Positions 20,600 to 31,835 of a stretch of DNA of 64,000 bases are shown one piece after another. The stretch is from Odobenus rosmarus divergens (lineage: Eukaryota; Chordata; Mammalia; Carnivora; Odobenidae), in assembly GCF_000321225.1 (NCBI RefSeq), contig NW_004450380.1, positions 3,031,397 to 3,095,396 of the forward strand, written 5' to 3'. How positions within the stretch are numbered: position 1 is the first letter of the stretch; the number at the start of each line of letters is the position of its first letter. Position numbers and translations under genes: made by a program. The notes beneath the pieces are model-generated. The model saw only the letters and a list, made by a program, of their open reading frames with translations, was not told where the DNA came from and ran no database searches.

Positions 20600-22437
20600 A
20601 AAAGCGTTTTAAATTCTAAAGTGCAGAAAGGAATCCAAAGGGATTTGCCCATTCTGGTTGGTCCCTTGTTGTTCTCTCAGCTTCTCCTGGCCACTCCTTC
20701 CCCTCAAAAACATAAAATGTTAGAATAGCTTCCTTTACGCTTATATTTCCAAGTCACATAAGTAGCAATTTTAAAGTGGAAATTGCAGTCCGATCCTAAA
20801 CCCAGGGAAAATCTGCCCACGCCATTAAGTGCTTCCTAGCCTATACTTTAGGGACTACTCTGTGATTATCATTATTTACACCCTTCCCCAGATGTCTCCT
20901 GCCTGTTTCAAGAGTCGGAGTTTGGTCCAACAAATTGAAGGCAGCGGAGTCAGTGGACAGGGGCTGGGACTCTGGGGACTCAACGATGGATGGGCACCCG
21001 GCACTTGGGGTTTCTTATGAAACTACGGTTTTGGACGTGCTGGCCAATGAGAGGGGGGATGGGAAGGTTACTCTCGCTCAAGATCAGCCATTTGGAGGAA
21101 CGTTCTTTCCCCTGTCCTGGTCCCCTGGTGGGCACACTCTCCAGAGACATCTTGGCACAAGGAGCCCGCAAGCCAGGCCCCCTCACCACCACGGTCATCT
21201 CTCCTCCTGTTTGGGGCCGGAGTTATACTTCCGGAGGCATTTCTGGCCTCATTTCAGAAACAGGAAAGGCCCTAGTCATGAAGTGAGGTATTGTGCCCTC
21301 TGTCAGGAACACGTGTTGTTTTCATTCACCCATCACTGCCCCTGATCCACAGGCCCAACCACAAAACCAGGCGGTGTGCAGTGACAGAAAGTAAAAGACA
21401 GAAATTAAAAAAAAAAAAAAGATACTGTCAAAGGGACACAGGTAAAAAGCTAATCTTCAAAAAAAAAATTATTTAAAACTACAAAATAAATAGAGCAAAA
21501 CACACGATTCGCCTGGATGTTCCTAATGCCCACTTTCTAAATACACTGCCATACTTGTTAATACTGCCTGTTGGAGGGGGCTTCTCAAGCCTCAGGAGCA
21601 GCCGAGGGGCACACGGCAGCAGAGAGACCACCGCAGGCGGGTAAAGACAAGGTGCAGCCCCGAATCTATCACAGGTTCGTGTACCATCCGTATGACTGCC
21701 ACTCAGATGGCAAGGATTTTGCCTGAGCTGGTTTGTGCACCTAACAAAGGAGGGAGCAGTAACACACTCGTGGGATCCGACCATGCTTGATGAGTCTTTC
21801 CAGATTACACAAATAAGGGCTGTGGGTCTGGGTGGTATTTTGAGACATTCTTCTGTATTCTTCTCTTAGCATTGCCTCCTTCTTTTGTTCCCACGGGGCA
21901 TACTTGCCCAGCACCTCCGGGGAGGCAGTGGGGGGCTCAGGGAGGCATGAAGGTCTAGGTGAGCAGTGGCCTGGCAGCCCAGCTTCCCCAGGAGGAGGGG
22001 ATGGTGAGCAGAGCCCCGCACACCTGCACAGACTCCCAAGTCCTGCGTGTGGCAGGGAAGCGTCTGCAAGCCGCCGGGCCTGCAGGTAGGGCGGGCTGAG
22101 AGACCTGAGCCCCTAACAGCTTGGTTTGGGGGAGGATCCCAGACACTTGAGAGGGAGGGGGAGTTTTCCACCACTCTAGTGCAAAGAGGCATCTGCCGCA
22201 ATTGGACAACTTGACAGAAAAGATTTTGAATGTGATTTCTTGCACACCGCAGTTTTTGGTCTAAGATTTATACTCATTACCATTTCTAATCTTCCAATAC
22301 CTAATAGCTTTCCAGCAGTTAACAATGTCCAATGTAATGAATGTTTAATAACTTTTCTTGTTTTACTCTACAAATATATATATAAAAGCCATCTCCTCTG
22401 ACACACATTGTGGTCCTCTAATGAAAAGAGAATTGGC
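20600..22437. other. Unique sequence, nothing recognised
   Basis: About 1.8 kb with no assignable repeat; 21870-22110 is locally GC-rich but CpG-poor. Overlapping frames of 136 (20935-21345, +), 98 (20990-21286, +), 111 and 96 codons (21866-22245, -) have no recognisable domain. Poly-A runs lie at 21407-21420 and 21461-21469. Confidence 0.45.
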
Positions 22438-22438
22438 A

Positions 22439-22640
22439 GGGGCGCCTGGGAGGCTCAGTTGGTTAAGCGTCTGCCTTTGGCTCAGGTCACGATCCCAGGG
22501 TCCTGGGATTGAGTCTCACATCCGGCTCTGTTCAGTGGGGAGCCTGCTTCTCCCTCTGCCTCTGCCGCTCCCCCTGCTTGTGCACTCTCTCTCTCTCTCT
22601 CAAATAAATAAATAAAAACTTAAAAAAAAGAAGAAAAAAA
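22439..22640 (+). mobile_element. Can-SINE
   Basis: Head GGGGCGCCTGGGAGGCTCAG, body with CTCTCTCTCTCTCTC, tail AAATAAATAAATAAAAAC. TSD GAATTGGCAGG / GCATCGGCAGG. Confidence 0.96.
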
Positions 22641-22659
22641 GCATCGGCAGGCATGTTCT

Positions 22660-23045
22660 GAAATGATTTTCTCTCCACTGCTGGGCACATAGAGGACGCT
22701 CAATGAAAACCTGTTGGCTGACGGTGATAGGGTCAAGAGCAGCTCCCAACTCCCCCTGACTCCTGCAATCAACAGCACACACCTGCCAGCTCGTTGGCCA
22801 GGATCAGGGATGTAGTATGTTGGAATGAATGAAACTTTTCTCTATGCAAAATTAACGTGTTTGCACAGAATACAATTCATGCTATGGGTGTGACTTTAAA
22901 CACTGTGAGCTAACCACTTGAGGATGAAACAGATAAACCCATGAGGGCTGGGTCTGTGTCTCTCTGGTTACCTAATGCAGAGTTCCAGAGTCTAGAAGAG
23001 TTCCAGACACTGTAGGAATTCAGTAGGTATCTGACAAACGTGGAC
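22660..23045 (+). repeat. L2/MIR 3'-end remnants
   Basis: Two short pieces: CTGCTGGGCACATAGAGGAC near 22680, and ATGAGGGCTGGGTCTGTGTC to GGAATTCAGTAGGTATCTG at 22940-23032, both like the L2 3' end in sense. Between them nothing is assigned. Confidence 0.45.
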
Positions 23046-24601
23046 AGTCACAAGACACAAGACCTCTACCTCCAAGTAGGAAATATAAAGTAGAGGTGGC
23101 TTCCACAGGATTCAAGAGCCCAACCAAAACAAGGGCCGGCTGGCTTTCCAGGGTCCCCATCCAAACTGGAGACACTTCTACAGACACCAAAAACTCAAAG
23201 CCTGCAGGAGGGAGGCCGCACGGAGAGGAAAGAGCAATTTATCAGCCCTGGGCTTAAACTTTCTCCAGCTCCTTCTTATTGTTTAGCAAGATATCTCTGT
23301 GCTTTGGATGAAGGACACTGCCCCACGTACTGAAGTACTAACATGACCTACATTCAGAAAAGTTCTGATTTATGAACTAGTACCGAGCGTGCATCAGCTG
23401 GTGCAGAATGCCACAGCGTCTGTTTTGGGGGGATGTGCAGAGGGAGTGATTTTCCTCGGGTGCATCATGATCAACTCTGGCTCTCCTAGAGCCTCTGAAC
23501 TCACTTCAGGTAATGGCCTTTAATCAAAGAAATGACACTCTGGCCCTGCACCATGAGATACTTAATGAAGTTATTTAAGGATGCCAAATAGGGGGAAGTC
23601 CCCTTTAAAAGGCGAAGCAAAAGGAAAAGAAAGAGAAAGAAGACTGATTTGTTAAAAGACCTCTCAGAGCAACTGAGTCACCCGAACGTTAATCAAAGGT
23701 GACTGGGAATGTCACCGGGGGATGGGTCCCTGGAGAACTGAGCTCCCTGTGAAAACCACAGTGTGAACCTCTTTCTTTCAGCTGGATGTTACCGAGCTTC
23801 TAGTCTGAGCATGCGTTGCACTGTGAGCCACAGAAGGCTCCCTCTCTCTTCAAGAAGCTTCTGATAGATGTTACCAGCTAACATTTTGATTAGCAATGCA
23901 CTTTCATCTCATGTAATCTCATTTAATCTGAGCTGTGAATCAGCGGCAGGGATTATTTTCCCTGAGAAAAACTGAGACGTGGGCTGTGCAATGAGGGCCT
24001 CGTTCCAGGTCACTCAGCTCTGCAAACGGCACGGCATGAGAAGGATGGCAGCCCACATTCTTGGTTCCCAGCCCTTCCCCAGGGCTGCAGAGCACCCAAC
24101 AGCGCCCAGGAACCAGGAGCCAAGTCAAGGCAGCGGGAGTACATGAGGACAGAGGAGGAAGGACAAAGGTGAGGGGTCAGGACGGGGGCCCTGCACGTCA
24201 GGGAGTGAGCAGAACCACCTGGAGCAGGACCAGCCGCTATCTGGTGCATCTTCAAGCCCCAACTGCCATGAAGAGATAACAGCTTTCTTTGGCAGGCGCT
24301 CAGACAGGAGGTTATGCGTAGGCACTTTTCTGGCAATGTCCAGACAAACCAACCTCTCTCCGATCCAAGCTGAAAGGTCTGACAATAACAGAGTCGGTAG
24401 ACAAGGAAATCCTAAGGGTGGCATTCCTCCAGGGAAAACGTTATGCTGAACCGGGGCCAGGGTGGCAGACACCTGTGAGCGAGTGAATTCCAGAATGTGC
24501 AGTCATGGGCTGCCTCCCCTGAGGCTGGGTGGCTGGCCTCTCCTCGGGAAAGAAAAGAAGACCAGGAGGTGTCTTCCCGCCAGCATCCCCGAGGAGGTGA
24601 C
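23046..24601. other. Unique sequence, possible reversed MIR at 23935-24030
   Basis: Mostly unassigned. The piece at 23935-24030 (ATCAGCGGCAGGGATTATTT, GAGGGCCTCGTTCCAGGTCA) weakly resembles a reversed MIR. Bases 23500-23660 are complex AT-rich DNA of the kind often conserved. Frames of 108 and 115 codons on the minus strand (24010-24472) overlap each other and lack support. Confidence 0.4.
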
Positions 24602-24629
24602 ACCCCCCCCCCCCATCACACACACACAC
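24602..24629. repeat. Poly-C plus (CA)n
   Basis: A run of about 13 C followed by ATCACACACACACAC: compound simple repeat. Confidence 0.9.
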
Positions 24630-24751
24630 CTCTCAACTGCCTTTTGGGAGGGCATGGAGATCATTAACCCTGGATAAAAAGTATCAGGAAAATTCATTTT
24701 CTGAACTCCCGGAGTTTTGAAACCTGATGCATTTATCAAGACCCCCTTCTT

Positions 24752-24943
24752 GGGATGCCCGGGTGGCTCAGTCGGTTAAGTGTCTGCCTTCAGCTTAGGT
24801 CACGATCCCATTGTCCTGGGATCAAGTCCCACGTCGGGCTCCTTGCTCAGCAGGGAGCCTTCTTCTCCCTCTCCCTCTGCCTGCCGCTCCCCCTGCTTGT
24901 GATCTCTCTCTCTGACAAATAAATAAAATCTTTAAAAAAAAAA
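24752..24943 (+). mobile_element. Can-SINE
   Basis: Head TGGGATGCCCGGGTGGCTCA, CT-rich body, tail AAATAAATAAAATC plus A-run. Perfect TSD AAGACCCCCTTCTT at about 24738 and 24945. Confidence 0.97.
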
Positions 24944-25084
24944 AAAGACCCCCTTCTTGCTGAATAAATAATTCTAAGTCAGTGACCTACCTAAGGACTC
25001 ATGTCTGATACACAGTTTGAGGTCTTCAGTTTTGATTATAAATTGTTGTATTTAATAGCTCTAATTCTAGCAAGAGACTATGTG

Positions 25085-25800
25085 ACGACCACAGTGAGCT
25101 ACCACCTCTTACCCATTAGGAAGGCTATTAACACAAAAATAAATACCAAATGTTCGTGAAGGTGTGAGTAACCGGAACCCTTCCGCATGGCTGAGGGGAA
25201 TGGAAAATAGCACAGCTGCTATGGAAAACTGTTGGGTGGGGCCCCAGAGAACTAAGCATAGAATCACCATGTGACCCAGCAATCCCACTTCTAGGTATAT
25301 ACCTGAAGGGATTAAAAGGCAGAAACTCAAACAGATAAATGTACGCCAATATTCATGGCAGCTCTCTTCACAAGGGCCAAAATGTGGAAACAACCCAAGT
25401 GTCTGTGGACAGATGAATGGATAAACCAAATGTGGTGCATCCATACAATGGACTCATATTTAGCCAGAAGAATAACTGCAGTTCTGACACCTGCTACACC
25501 ACAGAGGAACCTTGAAGACAGTATGCTAAGTGACAGAAGCCAGACACAGAAGGATAAAGAGAATACTCCAATTATAGACACAGAAAGTAGATGAGAAATT
25601 ACCAGGGACTGGGGCAGTTGGATTGGGGGGTTATTGTTTAATGGGGTACAGTTTCTGTTTGGGGTGATAAGAAGGTTTTGGAAATAGTGGCGATGGTTGT
25701 ACAACATGGTGAATGTGATTAAGGCCAGTGAACTGTACATTCAAAAATGGCTGAAATGGTAAATTTTGTGTTATGTATATTCTACCACAATAAAGACAAA
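25085..25800 (+). mobile_element. Old LINE-1 3' end (L1M-type)
   Basis: ORF2 C-terminal remnant plus 3' UTR. The + strand still reads MAALFTRAKMWKQPKCLW and then TDEWINQMWCIHTMDSYLA at 25355-25470, the end of ORF2. The 3' UTR includes ATTACCAGGGACTGGGGCAG, GGCGATGGTTGTACAACATG, and ends TACCACAATAAAGAC. More diverged than the L1 that follows. Confidence 0.9.
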
Positions 25801-25889
25801 TAACCAACCAAACATGAAACTAAAACGTAAGAGAGAAATCAACGTAGAAATTAAAAAATATATATATATAAAGAGCTTACTCAAGAAAT

Positions 25890-26515
25890 ATTTTTAAAAA
25901 GTTAAAAATAGAACTACCCTATGACCCAGCAATTGCACTACTAGGTATTTACCCAAAGGGTACAAAAATACAGATTTGAAGGGGCACATGCACCCTGATG
26001 TTTATAGCTGCATTATCAATAATAGCAGAACTATGGAGAGAGCCCAAACGTCCATCGAGTGATGAATGGATAAAAAAGTTGTGGTACATATACACAATGG
26101 AATATTACTCATCCATCAAAAAGAATGAAATCTTGCCATTTGAAATAACATGGATGGAGCTAAAGGGTATTATGCTAAGCAAAACAAGTCAGTCAAAGAC
26201 AAATACCCTACGATTTCACTCATATCTGGAATTTAAGAAACAAAAACAGATGAACATGGGGAAGGGGAAAAAAAAGAGAGGGAAGCAAACCATAAGAGAC
26301 TCTTAACGATAGAGAACAAACTGAGGAGTGATGGAGGGAGGTGGGCGGGGGGACAGGCTAGATGGGGGATGGGGATTAAGGAGGGCACCTGTTGTGACGA
26401 GCACTGGGTGTTGTACTAAGTGATGAATCACTGAATTCTGCTCCTGAAACCAATATTACACTATATGTTAACTAACTAGAATTTAAACAAAAACTTGGGG
26501 GAAAAAAGAAACCTT
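25890..26515 (+). mobile_element. LINE-1 3' end, younger carnivore type
   Basis: Starts within ORF2 (YDPAIALLGIYPKGT), with an open C-terminal stretch at 25998-26210 (MFIAALSIIAELWREPK, DEWIKKLWYIYTMEYYSS, GIMLSK), then the carnivore 3' UTR (TTCACTCATATCTGGAATTT, GAGACTCTTAACGATAGAG, GCACTGGGTGTTGTACTAAG) and end TTAACTAACTAGAATTTAAA. Heavily 5'-truncated; same orientation as the older L1 ending about 90 bases upstream. Confidence 0.93.
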
Positions 26516-26649
26516 TCTTTTTTTTTAAAAAAAAAGGGACTGTGTTAATGGCACACTCTGTTGTCATAAAGTTAATTTCCAACGCTGGAAGAAACACAGG
26601 AAAGTGGGAATATTCGCAACAGTGCTAAATTAACTATATTGACATAGTA

Positions 26650-26885
26650 CTCATTCTAAACCAGGAATTCTCTTAAGGGCTATCCACATATTAACTCTTA
26701 TAATCCTCACAATAACCCCTTGATATAGGGTCTATTGTTAGCCCATTTCAAAGTTAATGATTCTGAGACACCTAAAAGTTAAATAACTTCCCCAAGGTCA
26801 TATAATCTGTAAGTGACAGAGCCTGGATTTAAATCTAAAAAGTCTGGACCTAGAGTCTTCATTTTAACAACTAAGCCTCTTCTTG
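26650..26885 (-). repeat. MIR (reverse)
   Basis: Long reversed MIR: ATTAACTCTTATAATCCTCA, GAGACACCTAAAAGTTAAAT, AACTTCCCCAAGGTCATATA, GACAGAGCCTGGATTTAAAT, and a degenerate CTAGAGTC. Confidence 0.85.
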
Positions 26886-27104
26886 TCAGTATAAAAGACA
26901 TAAAGGTGAGTCCAAAAACAAAAAAAGGATAGGGATGTACAAATAATTGTTGGCTAACTCAAGTTAAAGAGACAGATAAGGGCTAATGAGACACAGCATA
27001 TTCCTCTTCTTTCAAAATCAAACATTAACTGTTGAGTAAATAAGCACAGGATACCACTGCTGTTTTGGGCTCCCCAAGTCCCCTTGGGAAGATGAAGAAT
27101 AAAG

Positions 27105-27240
27105 CAGAAAGAGCGCCAGACTTGAGGTTATAAAATCTGGTTTAAATTCCTGGCTCTGTCACTTATTTTATCTGCTTATTCATTTGGCAAGCATTTATCG
27201 TCTGTCTGTCTGCTGGGCACGGGCAACAGGCTGGCTAGTT
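27105..27240 (+). repeat. MIR remnant followed by a reversed L2 end
   Basis: CTTGAGGTTATAAAATCTGG and AATTCCTGGCTCTGTCACTT is MIR in sense; CATTTGGCAAGCATTTATCG to CTGCTGGGCACGGGC resembles a reversed L2 3' end. Short, so each assignment is tentative. Confidence 0.5.
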
Positions 27241-29715
27241 CACTTAGAGTTTCAAATCCTAGTCGAATGAAAGAAGCTAGGAGTGTTCTTGATTCCCATT
27301 TCCGTGTGATAATAGTTGATTGAAGACATTTTCTCTTGCTTAATTCCTCAGAATAGACTCTCGATAATGATCAGATATATAAATCTCGGTGCTTGTTTTT
27401 CCAATGAAGGCACTGTGCCTGCCAGACTGTGGACAAATAGGCACAAACTGCTACCTTGTTGCTTCTGCCCCTCCCTGTTTCCTACCCTGGGGCCAGCCAG
27501 ATGATGACACACGGCAGGCCCTGCTAAGTGTCAGATCTTTGCTCTTCTTCCCAGAAGAGGTGGGGAGAGGAGAGGAGAGAAAGGAGAAAGGGAAAAAACA
27601 ACCTGGAAGAAGAAAAGGAAACAGGATATGAAGCCAGAGACAGGGCTGTGGTCTGCAGGGGGCGCCCACCTTCCATTTCTCTCTAGAACATCCGACAGCA
27701 TCAACCATGGCCCCACACTGAAAAGAACAGGACACTTCTCTAGATCCCCAAAACCTGCTTTGGACCCAGGCCTGAGTCCAAAGGACTCATCCCTGTTTCT
27801 CACTCCCTCCCCACCCACCCCCACTACCAGACACACATTTCAATTATGACTTTGCAGCATGGCCAAAACAGTCATCAAGGAGTGTTCACTAATTAAGATA
27901 AAAGAGAGCTCAAATACTAGGCCTACAGGCCTTATGCTGATCATTGGTTATTCACTGAATGCATCTTGTCTAGTAAATTGTAGGATTCGGGAAGGCAGAG
28001 AACATGCTTCAATATAACATGATATCAGTGAGCATGTGTTAAATTCATTCTCGGCTGATGTAGTGCTGGAAAACAAAAAGATCACATTTCTTTGAAAATG
28101 TATTCTACACAGACTGAATGTCTAGGTCACGTAGAGACTGATTCGTTTCATCTAAGTAAGATTTGACTTAATTTTTCAAGTGCTGTGGTGGCAAGGGAAA
28201 GCCCACCCACAAACAACATGTTTACATTATTCACCCAGGTCTTATGTTATGCAATGGGGCCTTCGGTGGGCCTGCACCTCTGAAGCAGATGAGGGTCAAG
28301 GTTAATATAGACGATCCTCCTACAGCCACCAGACATAACCACATTCAGGGTCATTTTAGGTCAGTTCCAAACACCGCCCTCCAACTCTTCACCTGAACTT
28401 CACTGTAATTTGTCAGTGTGAATGACATCTTGGAAAGTGTGGCTTCTGACGAGTGAGGAAGTCTTATTTCAATAGAAGATGAATTGCACCGAAGAGAAAA
28501 TATGCCGGGCAAGTCCAAACATGCTTGACCACCTACAAGTCTGATTCCCATGAGCACCGCCTCCTCTTGTCAATCTATCTCCAACCTTAGAGAGTGCAGA
28601 TGTTTTCAAAGTTTCTCCTTGCTCCAGGTACTATAAAGAGACTGTGTCCAGCCTCCTTCTAGAAACCAAAGGACATGGGGAATTCACCATGTTTCAAAGA
28701 TGGGGAGTTTTGCCTTTAGACACCCTTGCCAAAATCTAAGCACCATGCCTGTTTCCCATCACGTGATCCCTGCTTTTGCAAAGCTGTGGTTTGAAGACGG
28801 GAATGATAATAACCCCACACCACAGTGACAAACACTTTATGGGGAAGACTGAAATAGTTGAAATGATTTTCACGATCCTCTTTTGAACTACAAACGACAG
28901 ACACAGGTCACACCTCTGAGTATTCAGAATTGCAGGCCATCAAATAACATTGGCTGATGGTTCCTCTCTTTGTCTGTCAAGACTCTTCCTCTTTAGAGCT
29001 TGCAGCTACTCAGAATAGAGCACCAAACTGACCAGGAGGAGACATTGGGGTCCTCTGGATCTTTCTTTGCCCACTTCAAAATAAGGGATTTAGACAGGGG
29101 CTCTGGCAGCTCCCTTTCAACTCTGCTTCTGGATGATGCCCAAGGAGATCAAGATGTTTGGCACACCCCTCACATTCTATATCCATGCCAGAGTCCCTAT
29201 CCTTCCTCTGACTGTATTTGCTAGAACCAGACCCATCCCTCTTGAGAAAGTACTAAATGCGTGATAGGGAAAAGCAGCAAGACAAGCCCACAAAGAGACC
29301 ATGCCAGGACTGAGGAAAGATTCCAGTCTGAAGGGCAAGATGATCATCTCCCTGCAAAGTAGCCCCCATAATTGGTCCCATGTCTGGCTCACAGAGACAG
29401 TCTCAGGCTGTCACTGCACCCTGTAAGTGAGCTGTGCACCCACCCATCAAAGAGAAAACATGTGCGAAGAGTAAGGGAGAGGAGTGAAAGTAATAGGTAA
29501 AGAGGACTGGTGGGCAGGTATTAGGAAGAGAGGGAAAGGCAGTAAAGGGGCAAGGAAACAGCAAGTGAAGACGTGCAGGCACATTAAAAAAAAAATGGAA
29601 CAGAACCAGAAGTGTGAAAAAACGATATTATACTATGGGCTCTAATTCACACTTCCTTAGGCTCTGGGGGGATCCCAACAGAACACAAAGTTCTCACCTG
29701 CTTCTCAAACCCATG
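27241..29715. other. Unique sequence, nothing recognised
   Basis: About 2.5 kb without an assignable repeat or exon. Purine-rich stretch at 27558-27625. The region 27955-28030 faintly resembles an L2 3' end. The reading frames (at most 101 codons, 27451-27849 on both strands) overlap and lack domains. Confidence 0.45.
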
Positions 29716-29754
29716 GCGGGGGCGAGGGCAGGGGCGGGGGGGGGGGGGCGGGCA
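29716..29754. repeat. G-rich tract with a run of about 13 G
   Basis: GGCGGGGGCGAGGGCAGGGG then CGGGGGGGGGGGGGCGGGC. Could form a G-quadruplex; homopolymer length is unreliable in most assemblies. Confidence 0.9.
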
Positions 29755-30011
29755 TCAGGCAGATCCATGCTACCACAGCGCCATCTAGTGGCGTGGTGGG
29801 ACTTGCAATGACCTAACCAGAATTCTCTAGGAATAAGAAGTCCATATTGAAGATGGCCCAGGCGGTAAATACAGGTGACAAAATCTATTACTAAGGACTA
29901 TGTACAACGTAAGTCGAAAATTTTTATGTCCTATGGGTTGCCTCCTGTCAGAACAAGTGGAGCATAATTCTACATTCCACATTCTGAGAGAACCACCCCC
30001 CACTTTATTCT

Positions 30012-30213
30012 ATTTTTTAAAAAGATTTATTTATTTGAGAGAGAGAGAGAGAGAACGCATGTGCACAAGTGGGGGGGAGGGAGAGAGAATCTCAAGCAGA
30101 CTCCGCACTGCGCATGGAGGCCAACATCAGGCCCAATCTCACAACCCTGAGATCATGACCCAAGCAGAAACCAAGAGTCGGATGCTTAACCAACTGAGCC
30201 ATGCAGGTGCTCC
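30012..30213 (-). mobile_element. Can-SINE (reverse)
   Basis: Reversed tail TTTTTTAAAAAGATTTATTT, GA-rich body, and head AACTGAGCCATGCAGGTGCT, diverged at the last bases. TSD within AACCACCCCCCACTTTA / CCCCCAACCACTTTTTA, imperfect. Confidence 0.94.
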
Positions 30214-30594
30214 CCCCCAACCACTTTTTAAATCAACTCAGCTATCAATGAAATTTTTAATGAAAAAACCATTGCCCCTTAGGAGATGTACTTTTTCTAG
30301 CAATACAGAACTACTACTTTCCCGATTTTTCTAATGATACCGATTTTAAGCATCTCTTAAAATTAGATAGCAAAAGACATGTGTTTATTATATATGATAG
30401 AAATACTTCACAGAAAGAGTCATTAAATACTAATATATGGTTTTGTTGCTTTTCTTTCTCCACAGTTTTTCCATGAAATTCAGGAAAGAACAGTTATTTA
30501 CTGTAGCTGATCATGCCTGGGACATCAGGACCCAGGTCATGGGGCTCTTGATTTTTCTGTGGCCTCAGGTCTGAGTTCCAAGAGGCACCGTTGG
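30214..30594. other. Unique sequence, nothing recognised
   Basis: AT-rich, no repeat recognised. Confidence 0.4.
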
Positions 30595-30800
30595 CTGGGT
30601 GCAAAGCACATGCTCTGGCTCACATCTCAGCTGGAATTTAGCCACTACCCCCTACCAAGTGCCCTTGGATGGACTTAATTTACTGAGCCTGTCTCATTGC
30701 CATCTGCACAATGGGAATGCTACCAGTGACTTCGCAGGATCGACTGTGAGGATTCAGCGAACACGGGGATGCAAAATGGCCGGCACTGTGCTGACAGGTA
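30595..30800 (+). repeat. MIR
   Basis: CAGCTGGAATTTAGCCACTA, GTGCCCTTGGATGGACTTAA, CCATCTGCACAATGGGAATG, GACTGTGAGGATTCAGCGAA and GGCCGGCACTGTGCTGACAG: nearly full MIR in order. Confidence 0.75.
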
Positions 30801-31654
30801 GGAAGTGCCAGGGACATATATATTCCTTCTTTTTCTGCCGCCCCTTCCTGAAGAGATCCAACTGAGAAAGAACAATTCTCATGTTTAGTCGGGTTGCCAT
30901 AAGGAGACCCCTCATCTCTGGTCTATTTTTGCAAAACTGCAAAGATGAGAGAGAAGAAAGAGCCTTCCAAGATTCTGATAGCTTCCACCCCGTTTTCAGT
31001 TGAAAGTCAACCAATTAATGAGCGTGAGGGAGAAGATGGAATCCTGCCAGCCTGGTACCTGGGAGAGTTCAAAACACACTTGACTTTAATTCATGTGTAC
31101 TATAATCCTGTGGGTTAAAGGGCCATAAAAGTTGTTCTGGTTTTTCTTATACTTCAAAGGAAGCAATTTAATGGCCATGAATTACAGTCTCCCGATTACA
31201 CTGTAACTATGAAACACAACTGTTCTGGTATGATTTCCAGCCTGGCTCCTCTGCCAAAGGAACTTCAAGGAAAGAATTTCAACAAAATAACCTTTCCAGG
31301 CTTTCATCCAGCTTCCTCATGCAGGAGACTCTATCCTTGGGAGCCTGAGATTATATGTGCACACAAAGGGCGATGTGGGGTTTGGGATAAGACAGGGTGG
31401 GCCACAGGGTTGAGCTGGGGTGGGGCCAACCCATAAAATGGGAAGTAAACACTGTTCTCTAGAAAGACCCATGGGATGACAGATGTTACAAGAAAAAAAA
31501 AATGGGATAACAATTAAAACATATAAAGGGAGGAGGGTCACATCAAGAATGTGGCAGGCCTAAGATATTCCCATTGTCCTGAGATTCGGGAGAAGTATAA
31601 ATTTTAATGCAGACAGCAGCAAAGCAAATGCTTGTAGCCGGGGATTAATCACAT
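30801..31654. other. Unique sequence, nothing recognised
   Basis: No repeat family recognised. A 75-codon forward frame at 31209-31436 overlaps two reverse frames of similar length. Confidence 0.45.
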
Positions 31655-31835
31655 ATGATGGAGAGAAGACTACCCTTGGAACTGGATTTAAATCCTGGTT
31701 TCTCACCTAACTAGCTTTCTGACCTTGGACCACTTCTCTGGACATTGCTTTGCCCATCCAAGATGGAGGCAGTCACCTGTCACCATGAGGGGCTGTCATG
31801 AAGCTAAAGCTGGAAGGCATGAGAACAAGGACTAG
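31655..31835 (+). repeat. MIR
   Basis: GGAACTGGATTTAAATCCTG, TAGCTTTCTGACCTTGGACC, TTGCCCATCCAAGATGGAGG, GAGGGGCTGTCATGAAGC in MIR order. Confidence 0.7.

Noticed and set aside
20935..21345. 136-codon forward frame in GC-richer DNA
   Set aside because: Unique sequence, but a second + frame covers most of it and no family or splice context supports it.
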